DNA of 6,680 nucleotides from Chlorobiota bacterium (lineage in GTDB: Bacteria > Bacteroidota > Bacteroidia > Bacteroidales > JAADGE01): the NCBI GenBank assembly GCA_013153575.1, contig JAADEE010000131.1, forward strand, positions 1 to 6,680, read 5' to 3'. This document shows, piece after piece, positions 1 to 6,142 of the stretch (positions are counted from its first letter, which is position 1; each line of letters begins with the position of its first letter). Position numbers and translations under genes: made by a program. Under the pieces are notes generated by a model. The model ran no database searches. It was given only the letters and a program-made list of their open reading frames with translations, and was not told where the DNA came from.

Positions 1-11
1 AGTTATAATTA

Positions 12-176
12 TTAAACTTTTTCCAAAGGAACAGCATCAACACTTTCAACATCAACATTATTATATCCATGCGATGGGCAAGGAACAATTCCTCGTTTTT
101 TTGTATAGCAACTACTTAGTGATATTATTCCTATAAAAAAGACTGAAACAATAATAATAGATTTAATTTTTTTCAT
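12..176 (-). CDS. Small putative lipoprotein, 54 residues
   Basis: This short gene reads away from the suf operon. The start MKKIKSIIIVSVFFIGIISL is a lysine-rich n-region and a hydrophobic stretch. It is followed by SSC with Cys23, which fits a lipobox (LSSC) for signal peptidase II, so the product should be a lipid-anchored envelope protein of about 32 residues once processed. The mature part begins CYTKKRGIVPCPSHGYNN and ends in an acidic, unremarkable tail (LEKV). The Cys-Pro-Ser-His-Gly segment could bind a metal, but that is a guess. I do not recognise a family. A good -7 box lies about 48 bases upstream of the start (231-224 on the minus strand), which supports a real, separately transcribed gene. 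The role is unknown and nothing ties it to Fe-S assembly except the shared intergenic region. Confidence 0.6.
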   Translation of the reverse strand: MKKIKSIIIVSVFFIGIISLSSCYTKKRGIVPCPSHGYNNVDVESVDAVPLEKV

Positions 177-223
177 AATTAGTAAGTTTTAAAATAATTA
201 TTTTGTAAAGTTAGTAATTATTT

Positions 224-231
224 CAAATATA
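224..231 (-). promoter_or_regulatory. Candidate -7 promoter box for the leftward lipoprotein gene
   Basis: Read on the minus strand this is TATATTTG, an exact match to the Bacteroidota -7 consensus TAnnTTTG. It sits 48 bases before the lipoprotein start. No clear TTTG -33 element is present about 20 bases upstream; the nearest candidate is TTTAAG at 260-255, so the promoter is only half supported. Confidence 0.4.
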
Positions 232-309
232 GTCAAGGCTTCACTTTTAATGTGCTTAAAATTCGTTAATAAAACTTATATTATTTTGCAAAAATAGTGA
301 AATCTTGAC
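232..309. repeat. Widely spaced imperfect inverted repeat between the divergent promoters
   Basis: The left arm at 232-245 is GTCAAGGCTTCACT. The right arm at 296-309 is AGTGAAATCTTGAC, whose reverse complement is GTCAAGATTTCACT. Twelve of 14 positions match, the two differences being adjacent in the middle. The 50 bases between the arms are AT-rich and non-coding. The left arm abuts the leftward -7 box; the right arm lies about 32 bases upstream of the rightward -33 element. It could be a pair of binding sites for one regulator facing the two divergent promoters, or the ends of a 78-base remnant element. I see no clear target-site duplication at its edges. Confidence 0.45.
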
Positions 310-341
310 TTTTTATATGTGTTATAAACAAATTATTAACT

Positions 342-375
342 TTTGTTTTCAAATAGAAAAATTTACTTATATTTG
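342..375 (+). promoter_or_regulatory. Predicted promoter of the suf operon
   Basis: TTTG at 342-345 and TATATTTG at 368-375 match the -33 and -7 elements recognised by the Bacteroidota primary sigma factor. They are 22 bases apart, at the long end of the usual range. Transcription would start near 382, giving a leader of about 90 bases before sufB. No other site in the 177-472 region matches both elements on the plus strand. Confidence 0.55.
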
Positions 376-381
376 CATTTA

Positions 382-400
382 ATTTAGAATTGTTCTAAAT
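382..400. promoter_or_regulatory. Candidate operator: perfect 8-3-8 palindrome at the suf transcription start
   Basis: ATTTAGAATTGTTCTAAAT consists of two perfect 8-base arms, ATTTAGAA and TTCTAAAT, around TTG. It begins about 7 bases after the -7 box, so it covers the predicted transcription start, a classic place for a repressor. The form is close to a 7-1-7 Fur/PerR-type box (TTAGAAT-N-GTTCTAA). Suf operons are commonly controlled by iron, oxidative stress or Fe-S status, so a metal- or peroxide-sensing repressor is a reasonable inference. The repressor gene is not in the window, and a DtxR-family or Rrf2-family protein remains possible. Confidence 0.45.
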
Positions 401-412
401 AACAAAAAGGTA

Positions 413-445
413 ATCGACGGTTTCGCTTTAAGCGAAGCCGTCGAT
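413..445 (+). promoter_or_regulatory. Strong hairpin in the sufB leader, with a competing pairing downstream
   Basis: Bases 413-428 pair with 430-445. The outer stem is ATCGACGG with CCGTCGAT, followed by one G-U pair and the inner stem TTCGCT with AGCGAA; allowing a normal loop, about 15 pairs can form. It lies between the predicted transcription start and the sufB start codon (473), and it is much richer in G+C than its surroundings. No T run follows on the plus strand, so it is not an ordinary intrinsic terminator. A second segment, AAACCGTC at 448-455, can pair perfectly with GACGGTTT at 416-423, part of the left arm. It may be a leader control element, an mRNA-stabilising hairpin or a dispersed palindromic repeat. 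Confidence 0.6.
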
Positions 446-472
446 ATAAACCGTCAATAGAGAAAAAAAACT

Positions 473-1918
473 ATGGCAAAAGACGATAAAATATTAAAAG
501 AACTACAAGATAAAGAATATGAAGCCGGGTTTACTACTGATATTGAAATGGATGTTTTTCCGAAAGGCTTAGATGAAGATGTTATAAGAGCTATTTCAAA
601 AAAGAAGGAAGAACCTGAATTTATGCTAGAGTTCAGATTAAAAGCATTCAAATATTGGAAAGAACAAAAAGAACCGGATTGGGCTTTGTTAAATTATGAG
701 AAACCAAATTTTCAAGACATAAGTTATTTTGCATCACCTAAAAACAAGCCAAAATATAATAGTCTTGATGAGGTTGACCCTGAAATAATTGAAACATTTA
801 ATAAACTTGGCGTTCCTCTGGAAGAGCAAAAAATACTTTCGGGTGTTGCTGTTGATGTTGTTATGGATAGTGTTTCGGTTCATACAACTTTTCAAAAAAC
901 ATTAAAAGATTTAGGTATAATTTTTTGTTCAATTAGTGAAGCAATTCGTGAACATCCTGACTTAATTAAAAAATATTTGGCAACAGTTGTTCCTGCAAGA
1001 GATAATTTTTATGCAGCATTAAATTCTGCTGTTTTTACTGATGGCTCATTTGCATATATCCCAAAAGGCGTAAGATGCCCTGTTGAGCTTTCAACATATT
1101 TCCGTATTAATCAGGCAAATACAGGGCAGTTTGAAAGAACACTTGTAATTGCAGATGAAGGAAGTTATGTAAGTTACCTTGAAGGTTGCACAGCACCTCA
1201 AAGAGACGAAAATCAACTTCATGCCGCAGTTGTAGAGCTTATTGCAATGAAAGATGCAGAGATAAAATATTCAACAGTTCAAAATTGGTATCCGGGAAAC
1301 AAAGATGGAGTAGGAGGTATTTATAATTTTGTTACAAAAAGAGGAATCTGCAAAGGCGATAATTCAAAAATTTCATGGACACAAGTTGAAACAGGTTCTG
1401 CAGTAACATGGAAATATCCAAGTACAATTCTTAAAGGAAATAATTCTGTTAGTGAGTTTTATTCGGTTGCTGTTACAAATAATCATCAGCAAGCAGATAC
1501 AGGAACAAAAATGGTTCATGTTGGTAAAAACACAAAAAGTACAATTATTTCGAAAGGAATTTCACTCGGAAAAAGCAACAATACTTATAGAGGTTTGGTT
1601 GATATAAAAAAATCAGCAACTAATGCAAGAAACTACTCACAATGCGACTCTTTGCTAATTGGTAGCGAGTGTGGTGCTCATACATTTCCGTATATTGATG
1701 TTGATAATTCAACCGCAATAGTTGAGCATGAAGCAACAACCTCAAAAATTGCAGAAGACCAAATTTTTTATTGCAACCAAAGAGGTCTTGACACAGAAAG
1801 TGCCATTAGCTTAATTGTTAATGGTTTTGCAAAAGAAGTTTTAAATAAACTTCCTATGGAATTTGCCACAGAGGCAAAGAAATTATTATCTTTAACTCTT
1901 GAAGGAAGTGTTGGATAA
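473..1918 (+). CDS. sufB: SufB, Fe-S cluster assembly scaffold subunit
   Basis: SufB is the cytosolic scaffold on which SufBCD assembles iron-sulfur clusters, receiving sulfur from SufE. The 481-residue length is normal (the E. coli protein has 495). The conserved core is unmistakable: [20 protein letters not shown] around residues 188-207, SYLEGCTAP with Cys239, and the C-terminal block from QCDSLLIG to LEGSVG. Counting back from the C-terminus, which has the same length as in E. coli, Cys391 and Glu420 occupy the places of E. coli Cys405 and Glu434, the residues implicated in cluster formation; Cys239 corresponds to the Cys254 region. The HEATTS motif is intact. The start at MAKDDK follows an A-rich stretch (AGAAAAAAAACT) typical of Bacteroidota. 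It is the first gene of the operon, followed after 13 bases by the barrel gene rather than directly by sufC. Confidence 0.97.
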   Translation: MAKDDKILKELQDKEYEAGFTTDIEMDVFPKGLDEDVIRAISKKKEEPEFMLEFRLKAFKYWKEQKEPDWALLNYEKPNFQDISYFASPKNKPKYNSLDEVDPEIIETFNKLGVPLEEQKILSGVAVDVVMDSVSVHTTFQKTLKDLGIIFCSISEAIREHPDLIKKYLATVVPARDNFYAALNSAVFTDGSFAYIPKGVRCPVELSTYFRINQANTGQFERTLVIADEGSYVSYLEGCTAPQRDENQLHAAVVELIAMKDAEIKYSTVQNWYPGNKDGVGGIYNFVTKRGICKGDNSKISWTQVETGSAVTWKYPSTILKGNNSVSEFYSVAVTNNHQQADTGTKMVHVGKNTKSTIISKGISLGKSNNTYRGLVDIKKSATNARNYSQCDSLLIGSECGAHTFPYIDVDNSTAIVEHEATTSKIAEDQIFYCNQRGLDTESAISLIVNGFAKEVLNKLPMEFATEAKKLLSLTLEGSVG

Positions 1919-1931
1919 CTAAAAAATAAAG

Positions 1932-2621
1932 ATGAGAAAATTTACTGTTGGCATATTGTTAATTGCTTTTTATTTTAATTCTTTTTCACAAGATAAAGAA
2001 TGGCAAAATAGAAACTATGTTGGGTTTCATATAGGTAAATCTGTATCTAAGATAAACTTAATTTATAATGATCCATCCATTTTTCTAAACCTTGAAGATC
2101 CATATTTGTCATCTGTTAATTTTGGTCTATCATTTAAAAATTTTTCAGAAAAATTAGGAATTTTAAATATTGGCATTTCTGCAGATGTTAATTATTTAAA
2201 AAATGGGGGGTATTTAAATTTTAATCTTAATACTGATTTAGAAAGTACAGGAAATGTTTTAGTAAAATATGTTCCAACATATATAGAGTTAAATCCTTTG
2301 GTAGATTTAAGTTTTGGAAGAAGAAGATTACATATTAGCCTATTAGGAGGACCTCATTTTTCATTCTTAATAGATGAAGAAATTAATTTAATAACGCAAA
2401 CAAATGGTACTTATAAAACAAAAGCAGATAATTCATTTTTGTTTGGAATGGATTTAGGTGCGGGTGTAGATTTTGAATTAAAAAAAAGCAGTTTAGAAAT
2501 TAGATTTATGTATGGTCTTGGTTTTACAGACATATTTACTCCAGAAGAAATAGATACAAATTTATGGAACAATCAAAATAGAACAACATCATTAATGCTA
2601 TTCTATTATTACAAATTATAA
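1932..2621 (+). CDS. Outer-membrane beta-barrel protein (PorT/OMP_b-brl_2-like) inside the suf operon
   Basis: The 229-residue protein starts with a clear Sec signal peptide (charged MRK, hydrophobic residues 5-15, then NSFSQ). Cleavage is expected before Gln20, a usual pattern in Bacteroidota. The remainder alternates polar and non-polar residues in strand-like stretches: about 30-42, 62-70, 76-90, 93-100, 110-128, 132-147, 168-183, 186-199 and 217-229. It ends in the aromatic-rich LMLFYYYKL, as expected for a barrel's last strand. The YIELNPLVDLSFGRRRLHIS...LGGPHFSFLID region resembles the YxEIPLL...AGP pattern of PorT-family barrels (PF13568), and about eight strands would fit. The reading frame is intact, with gaps of 13 bases to sufB and 5 to sufC, so co-transcription is very likely. 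Its base composition is as AT-rich as sufD. The function is unknown; it cannot act in the cytosol with Suf, so any link would be through regulation, for example iron or stress. Confidence 0.8.
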   Translation: MRKFTVGILLIAFYFNSFSQDKEWQNRNYVGFHIGKSVSKINLIYNDPSIFLNLEDPYLSSVNFGLSFKNFSEKLGILNIGISADVNYLKNGGYLNFNLNTDLESTGNVLVKYVPTYIELNPLVDLSFGRRRLHISLLGGPHFSFLIDEEINLITQTNGTYKTKADNSFLFGMDLGAGVDFELKKSSLEIRFMYGLGFTDIFTPEEIDTNLWNNQNRTTSLMLFYYYKL

Positions 2622-2641
2622 AAGAAATGTTACAAATTATA
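2609..2641 (+). repeat. 12-base direct repeat at the barrel gene/sufC junction
   Basis: TTACAAATTATA occurs at 2609-2620 and again at 2630-2641. The first copy encodes the end of the barrel protein (YKL and part of the stop codon); the second encodes residues 2-5 of SufC (LQII). The copies are 21 bases apart. They may be chance in AT-rich DNA or a trace of the event that placed the barrel gene here. Confidence 0.5.
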
Positions 2642-3382
2642 GACTTAAAAGCCGAAATAAACGGCAAAGAAATATTAAAAGGTATAAATTTAGAAATTAA
2701 ACCGGGAGAAGTTCATGCAATCATGGGACCTAATGGTTCCGGCAAAAGCACACTGGCTTCGGTACTTGCCGGACGAGATATCTTTAATGTTACGGGAGGC
2801 AAAGTTATTTTCAAAGGAAAGAACTTGTTAGACTTAAGTCCGGAAGAGCGTTCTCGTGAAGGTATATTCCTTGCGTTTCAATATCCTGTTGAAATACCGG
2901 GTGTAAGTATTACCAATTTTATGCGTGCAGCACTTGATGAACACCGCATTCATAAAGGTTTAAAACCAATGCCGGCAATGGAATTTCTAAAATATATGAA
3001 AGAAAAAAAAGCTTTGGTTGAAATGGAAGCAAAACTTGAAGGACGTGCAGTAAATGAAGGATTCTCCGGTGGTGAAAAGAAGAAAAATGAAGTCTTTCAA
3101 ATGGCAATGCTCGAACCCGATTTGGCAATTTTAGATGAAACAGATTCCGGACTTGATATTGATGCATTACGTGTTGTTGCAAACGGAGTAAACAAGTTAA
3201 GAACAAAAGACAATGCAAGTATTGTAATAACTCACTATCAAAGACTTTTGGATTTTATTGTGCCCGATTTTGTACATGTTTTATATAATGGAAAAATTGT
3301 AAAATCAGGAGGCAAAGAACTTGCATTAGAGCTTGAAGAAACAGGTTATGATGAAATAAAAATTAAGGCAGATAGATCATAA
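2627..3382 (+). CDS. sufC: SufC, Fe-S cluster assembly ATPase
   Basis: SufC is the ABC-type ATPase of the SufBCD scaffold; its dimerisation on ATP binding remodels SufB and SufD so that a cluster can form. At 251 residues it has the standard length. All ABC motifs are present: Walker A GPNGSGKST at 34-42, Q-loop Gln85 in FLAFQYPVEIPG, signature FSGGEKKKNE at 146-155 (the SufC form), Walker B LAILDETDSGLD at 166-177 with Glu171, and H-loop His203 in ITHYQR. There is no membrane segment, as expected for a soluble ABC ATPase. The start ATG lies 5 bases after the barrel gene's stop and leads straight into the family's usual N-terminus (L-I-D-L-x-A). The DNA is visibly richer in G+C than that of the barrel gene and sufD, probably from stronger conservation and codon choice. 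Confidence 0.97.
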   Translation: MLQIIDLKAEINGKEILKGINLEIKPGEVHAIMGPNGSGKSTLASVLAGRDIFNVTGGKVIFKGKNLLDLSPEERSREGIFLAFQYPVEIPGVSITNFMRAALDEHRIHKGLKPMPAMEFLKYMKEKKALVEMEAKLEGRAVNEGFSGGEKKKNEVFQMAMLEPDLAILDETDSGLDIDALRVVANGVNKLRTKDNASIVITHYQRLLDFIVPDFVHVLYNGKIVKSGGKELALELEETGYDEIKIKADRS

Positions 3383-3391
3383 ATAAAAATA

Positions 3392-3418
3392 ATCGTGTTA
3401 CATTTAACTTGGCACGAT
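3392..3418 (+). repeat. Short inverted repeat between sufC and sufD
   Basis: ATCGTG at 3392-3397 pairs with CACGAT at 3413-3418, with one further G-U pair inside and a loop of about 13 bases. It fills the 47-base gap between the two genes. No T run follows, so it is not a terminator. It could be a weak mRNA processing or stability structure, or chance. Confidence 0.3.
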
Positions 3419-3429
3419 AATACAAAAAA

Positions 3430-4770
3430 ATGAAACAAGAAAATAACATAAAAAATGACTTATTAAACTTATTTTCGGAAGACAAAGAATTTTTGCCTTT
3501 CAGATTATTTAATGAGAGCATTAAAAATATTATAAAAGAAAAAGAAATTCCAACAAGCAAAACAGAACAGTGGAAAAACACAAGTTTAGATGCAATTTTT
3601 AAACATAAATTTGAACTTGGTAAAAAAATAAATGTTCCAAACCAATTTGTTGACACATTTTCTTTTTATGGTTCAGAAGCTGATAGATTAGTTTTTGTAA
3701 ATGGCTTTTTTATTGAAGAAAAATCTCAAATTTCTCAAAATAAAGATGAAATTTATATAGGTTCTTTAAGAAATGCTTTACAAACGCATAAAGAAATTAT
3801 TGCAGAAAATTATTGTAAAACAGGATTATGTAAGCATAATTTTTTCACAGCAATAAATTCAGAATATTCGCAAAATGGAGCATTTATTTATATTCCTGAT
3901 AATGTTGTTTTGGAAAATCCTATTCATATTGTAAATTTTATTCATGGTGATAATAAAAAAGTTTTTTCTCAAACAAGAAACTTAATTGTTGCCGGCAAAA
4001 ATTCTAATGCAAAAATTATCAGTTCGTATCATTCTTTGTCAGAAGATTTTACATTAAATAATGTTGCGACAGAAATTATAACAAAAGAACATTCAAATCT
4101 TCAATTTTATATTTTTGAAGGCGAAGGAAATTCTGCAAACTTGATAAATAATACATTTGTAAACCAACACGAAGGAAGCACCTTTATATCAAATACCTCA
4201 ACAATGTGTGGTAATTTGGTAAGAAATGAAATTCATATAGATTACAAAGGCGAACATTGCGAAACAGATTTACAAGGAATTTATCTGCCCGATAAAGAAC
4301 AACATTTTGATAATTTTATAAACATAAAACATTCAAAACCAAACTGTAAAAGCAATCAAATTTACAAAGGAATAATTGATAATAAAGCAAAAGCCGTTTT
4401 TACAGGGAAAGTTTATGTTGCAAGAGATGCTCAAAAAACTGATGCGGTGCAATCAAACAAGAACTTATTGCTTACAGATAGTGCAAAAGTTTTTTCTCGT
4501 CCGCAACTTGAAATTTATGCTGATGATGTAAGTTGTGCACACGGTTCAACAACAGGACAGCTTGACCAAGAAGCAATTTTTTATATGAAAACAAGAGGCA
4601 TTTCTGAAAGAAAAGCAAAAACACTTTTAATGTCTGCTTTTATAGGTGATGTTCTTGATAAGATAGAAATTAGTGCATATAAAGATTATGTTAAGTATTT
4701 GTTAAACAGAAGATTAAAAGGTCAGAAGGTTGAAGGGCTTTGCTCTTTACAAATTTGCCCTAGTTGTTAA
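3430..4770 (+). CDS. sufD: SufD, Fe-S cluster assembly scaffold subunit
   Basis: SufD pairs with SufB in the SufBC2D scaffold and is needed for iron acquisition during cluster building. The 446-residue protein has the family architecture: a helical N-terminal part containing KTEQWKNTSLDAIF (about 44-57), a right-handed beta-helix core (about 150-360), and the hallmark C-terminal block DDVSCAHGSTTGQLDQEAIF with Cys369 and His371. His371 corresponds to E. coli His360, the residue at the SufB-SufD interface. The later motif YMKTRGISERKAKTLLMSAF is also typical. The start follows an A-rich stretch, 47 bases after sufC. Odd: the last residues, GLCSLQICPSC, contain three cysteines (438, 443, 446), and the protein ends on one of them. 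I do not know this tail as a usual feature of SufD. Confidence 0.95.
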   Translation: MKQENNIKNDLLNLFSEDKEFLPFRLFNESIKNIIKEKEIPTSKTEQWKNTSLDAIFKHKFELGKKINVPNQFVDTFSFYGSEADRLVFVNGFFIEEKSQISQNKDEIYIGSLRNALQTHKEIIAENYCKTGLCKHNFFTAINSEYSQNGAFIYIPDNVVLENPIHIVNFIHGDNKKVFSQTRNLIVAGKNSNAKIISSYHSLSEDFTLNNVATEIITKEHSNLQFYIFEGEGNSANLINNTFVNQHEGSTFISNTSTMCGNLVRNEIHIDYKGEHCETDLQGIYLPDKEQHFDNFINIKHSKPNCKSNQIYKGIIDNKAKAVFTGKVYVARDAQKTDAVQSNKNLLLTDSAKVFSRPQLEIYADDVSCAHGSTTGQLDQEAIFYMKTRGISERKAKTLLMSAFIGDVLDKIEISAYKDYVKYLLNRRLKGQKVEGLCSLQICPSC

Positions 4771-4865
4771 AGGTTTATATAAAGTTTGCAAATAAAAATT
4801 ATTGATATTTGTACTCCTTGCAACTTTTGTAAAAGCATAATAGTCTTTGTCTGAAAAGAATAAAA

Positions 4866-6083
4866 ATGATAAACATTCAAAAAATAAAACAAGATTTTCC
4901 AATTCTAAGTCAAAAAATATATGGCAAAGAACTAGTATATCTTGATAATGGTGCAACAACACAAAAACCAATTCAAGTAATTGAAAAGTTAAAGTCATTT
5001 TATTCTGAAATAAATTCAAATATTCATAGAGGTGTTCATTATTTGAGCAATAAATCAACCGAAGAATATGAAAATGCAAGGAAAACTGTAAAAGAATTTA
5101 TAAATGCAAAAAGTACAAAAGAAATAATCTTTACAAAAGGAACAACGGAAGCAATAAACCTTGTAGCTTTCTCTTTTGGTGAAACCTTTATAAATGAAGG
5201 AGATGAAATACTTGTTTCTCAAACGGAGCATCACTCAAACATAGTTCCTTGGCAAATGATGTGTAAACGCAAAGGAGCAAAACTGGTTGTTATTCCTGCA
5301 AAAGCAAATGGTGAGTTAGATTTAGAAAAATATAAATTATTACTAAATTCAAGAACAAAACTTGTTGCAGTTGCCCATGTCTCAAACTCTTTGGGAATTA
5401 TAAATTCGGTTAAAGAAATTATTGATGAGGCTCATAAAGTTGGTGCAAAAGTATTAATTGATGGAGCACAAGCAATTCAGCACTTAAAAATCGATGTTCA
5501 AAATTTAAATTGTGATTTTTATACCTTTTCAGGACATAAAATTTATGCCGAAACAGGAATAGGTGTATTGTTTGGAAAAGAAGAAACATTAAATCAACTT
5601 TCTCCGTATCAAGGAGGAGGAGATATGATAAAAACAGTTTCTTTTGAAAAAACAGAATATGCTGATTTGCCTTTCAAATTTGAAGCCGGAACAGCAAATT
5701 ATGTTGGAGCTGTTAGTATTGCAGAAGCAATTAAGTATCTAAATAATATTGGACTTCAAGAAATTGAAAATCACGAAAAAGAATTAATTGACTATGCAAC
5801 AGAAAAACTTTTAGAAATTGAAGGTTTAAAAATTATAGGAACATCAAAACATAAAACATCTGCAATTTCATTTGTTTTAGAAGGAATACACCATTATGAC
5901 GCAGGATTAATTTTAGATAAACTAGGTATAGCTGTAAGAACAGGAACACATTGTGCAGAACCAACAATGAAACATTTTGGAATTACAGGCACAATTCGTG
6001 CAAGTTTTGCAATTTATAACACAAAAGAAGACATTGATAAATTAGTTTTGGGAATTAATAAAGTTAAACTTATGTTTGGCTAA
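4866..6083 (+). CDS. sufS: SufS, group II cysteine desulfurase
   Basis: This PLP enzyme converts L-cysteine to L-alanine and leaves a persulfide on its own cysteine, supplying sulfur to SufE and the SufBCD scaffold. At 405 residues it has the SufS/CsdA length. Visible motifs are YLDNGATTQKP (25-35), TEHHSNIVPWQ with His123 stacking on PLP, LIDGAQ with Asp199 and Gln202, SGHKIY with Schiff-base Lys225, and RTGTHCAEPTM with catalytic Cys363, then Arg378 for substrate carboxylate binding. The short cysteine loop identifies group II (SufS) rather than group I (IscS). Residue 361 is Thr where E. coli SufS has His (RTGHHC), a minor variation. The start is the ATG after GAATAAAA. The 95-base gap to sufD is the longest in the operon and has no convincing promoter. 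The partner SufE follows directly. Confidence 0.96.
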   Translation: MINIQKIKQDFPILSQKIYGKELVYLDNGATTQKPIQVIEKLKSFYSEINSNIHRGVHYLSNKSTEEYENARKTVKEFINAKSTKEIIFTKGTTEAINLVAFSFGETFINEGDEILVSQTEHHSNIVPWQMMCKRKGAKLVVIPAKANGELDLEKYKLLLNSRTKLVAVAHVSNSLGIINSVKEIIDEAHKVGAKVLIDGAQAIQHLKIDVQNLNCDFYTFSGHKIYAETGIGVLFGKEETLNQLSPYQGGGDMIKTVSFEKTEYADLPFKFEAGTANYVGAVSIAEAIKYLNNIGLQEIENHEKELIDYATEKLLEIEGLKIIGTSKHKTSAISFVLEGIHHYDAGLILDKLGIAVRTGTHCAEPTMKHFGITGTIRASFAIYNTKEDIDKLVLGINKVKLMFG

Positions 6084-6092
6084 ATAAAAAAA

Positions 6093-6125
6093 AGTCCCTG
6101 CGGGTTTTTAAAACCCGCAGGGTCT
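6093..6125. repeat. GC-rich perfect palindrome between sufS and sufE
   Basis: CCCTGCGGGTTTT at 6096-6108 pairs perfectly with AAAACCCGCAGGG at 6110-6122. After one T-T mismatch, AG/CT flanks extend the stem. It stands out sharply from the AT-rich surroundings. On the plus strand it is followed by CTATAAAAATAAA, without a T run, so it should not end the suf transcript before sufE. On the minus strand it is followed by ACTTTTTTTT, the form of an intrinsic terminator, though no minus-strand gene needs one here. Similar CCCGCAGGG palindromes are, from general knowledge, scattered as repeats in many Bacteroidota genomes, which I consider the likeliest explanation. Confidence 0.65.
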
Positions 6126-6142
6126 ATAAAAATAAAATAAAT

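Noticed and set aside
413..445. Leader hairpin as an intrinsic terminator/attenuator for suf
   Set aside because: The plus strand continues with ATATAAACC, with no T run; only the minus strand has a T-rich follow-up (TACCTTTTTG), so termination of suf transcription is not supported.
454..651. 65-codon minus-strand open frame at the sufB start
   Set aside because: It is a Ser/Phe-rich antisense shadow of the sufB N-terminus.
2919..3218. 99-codon minus-strand open frame inside sufC
   Set aside because: It lies wholly antisense to the conserved ABC ATPase motifs and its translation is a leucine-, histidine- and phenylalanine-rich shadow without family features.
3363..3656. 97-codon minus-strand open frame over the sufC-sufD junction
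   Set aside because: It is antisense to sufD, mainly Phe/Leu/Ser from A-rich coding DNA, with no promoter or recognisable domain.
4771..4865. The 95-base sufD-sufS gap as an internal promoter site or a tiny Cys-rich gene
   Set aside because: GATATTTG at 4804-4811 misses the -7 consensus by one base and has no -33 element at the right distance. The run reading IIDICTPCNFCKS has no start codon after the preceding stop, so it is probably chance. Small palindromes here (TTTGCAAA, CTTTTGTAAAAG) are too short to interpret.
4747..5079. 110-codon minus-strand open frame over the sufS start
   Set aside because: It overlaps the conserved sufS N-terminus in antisense; the composition is that of a shadow frame.
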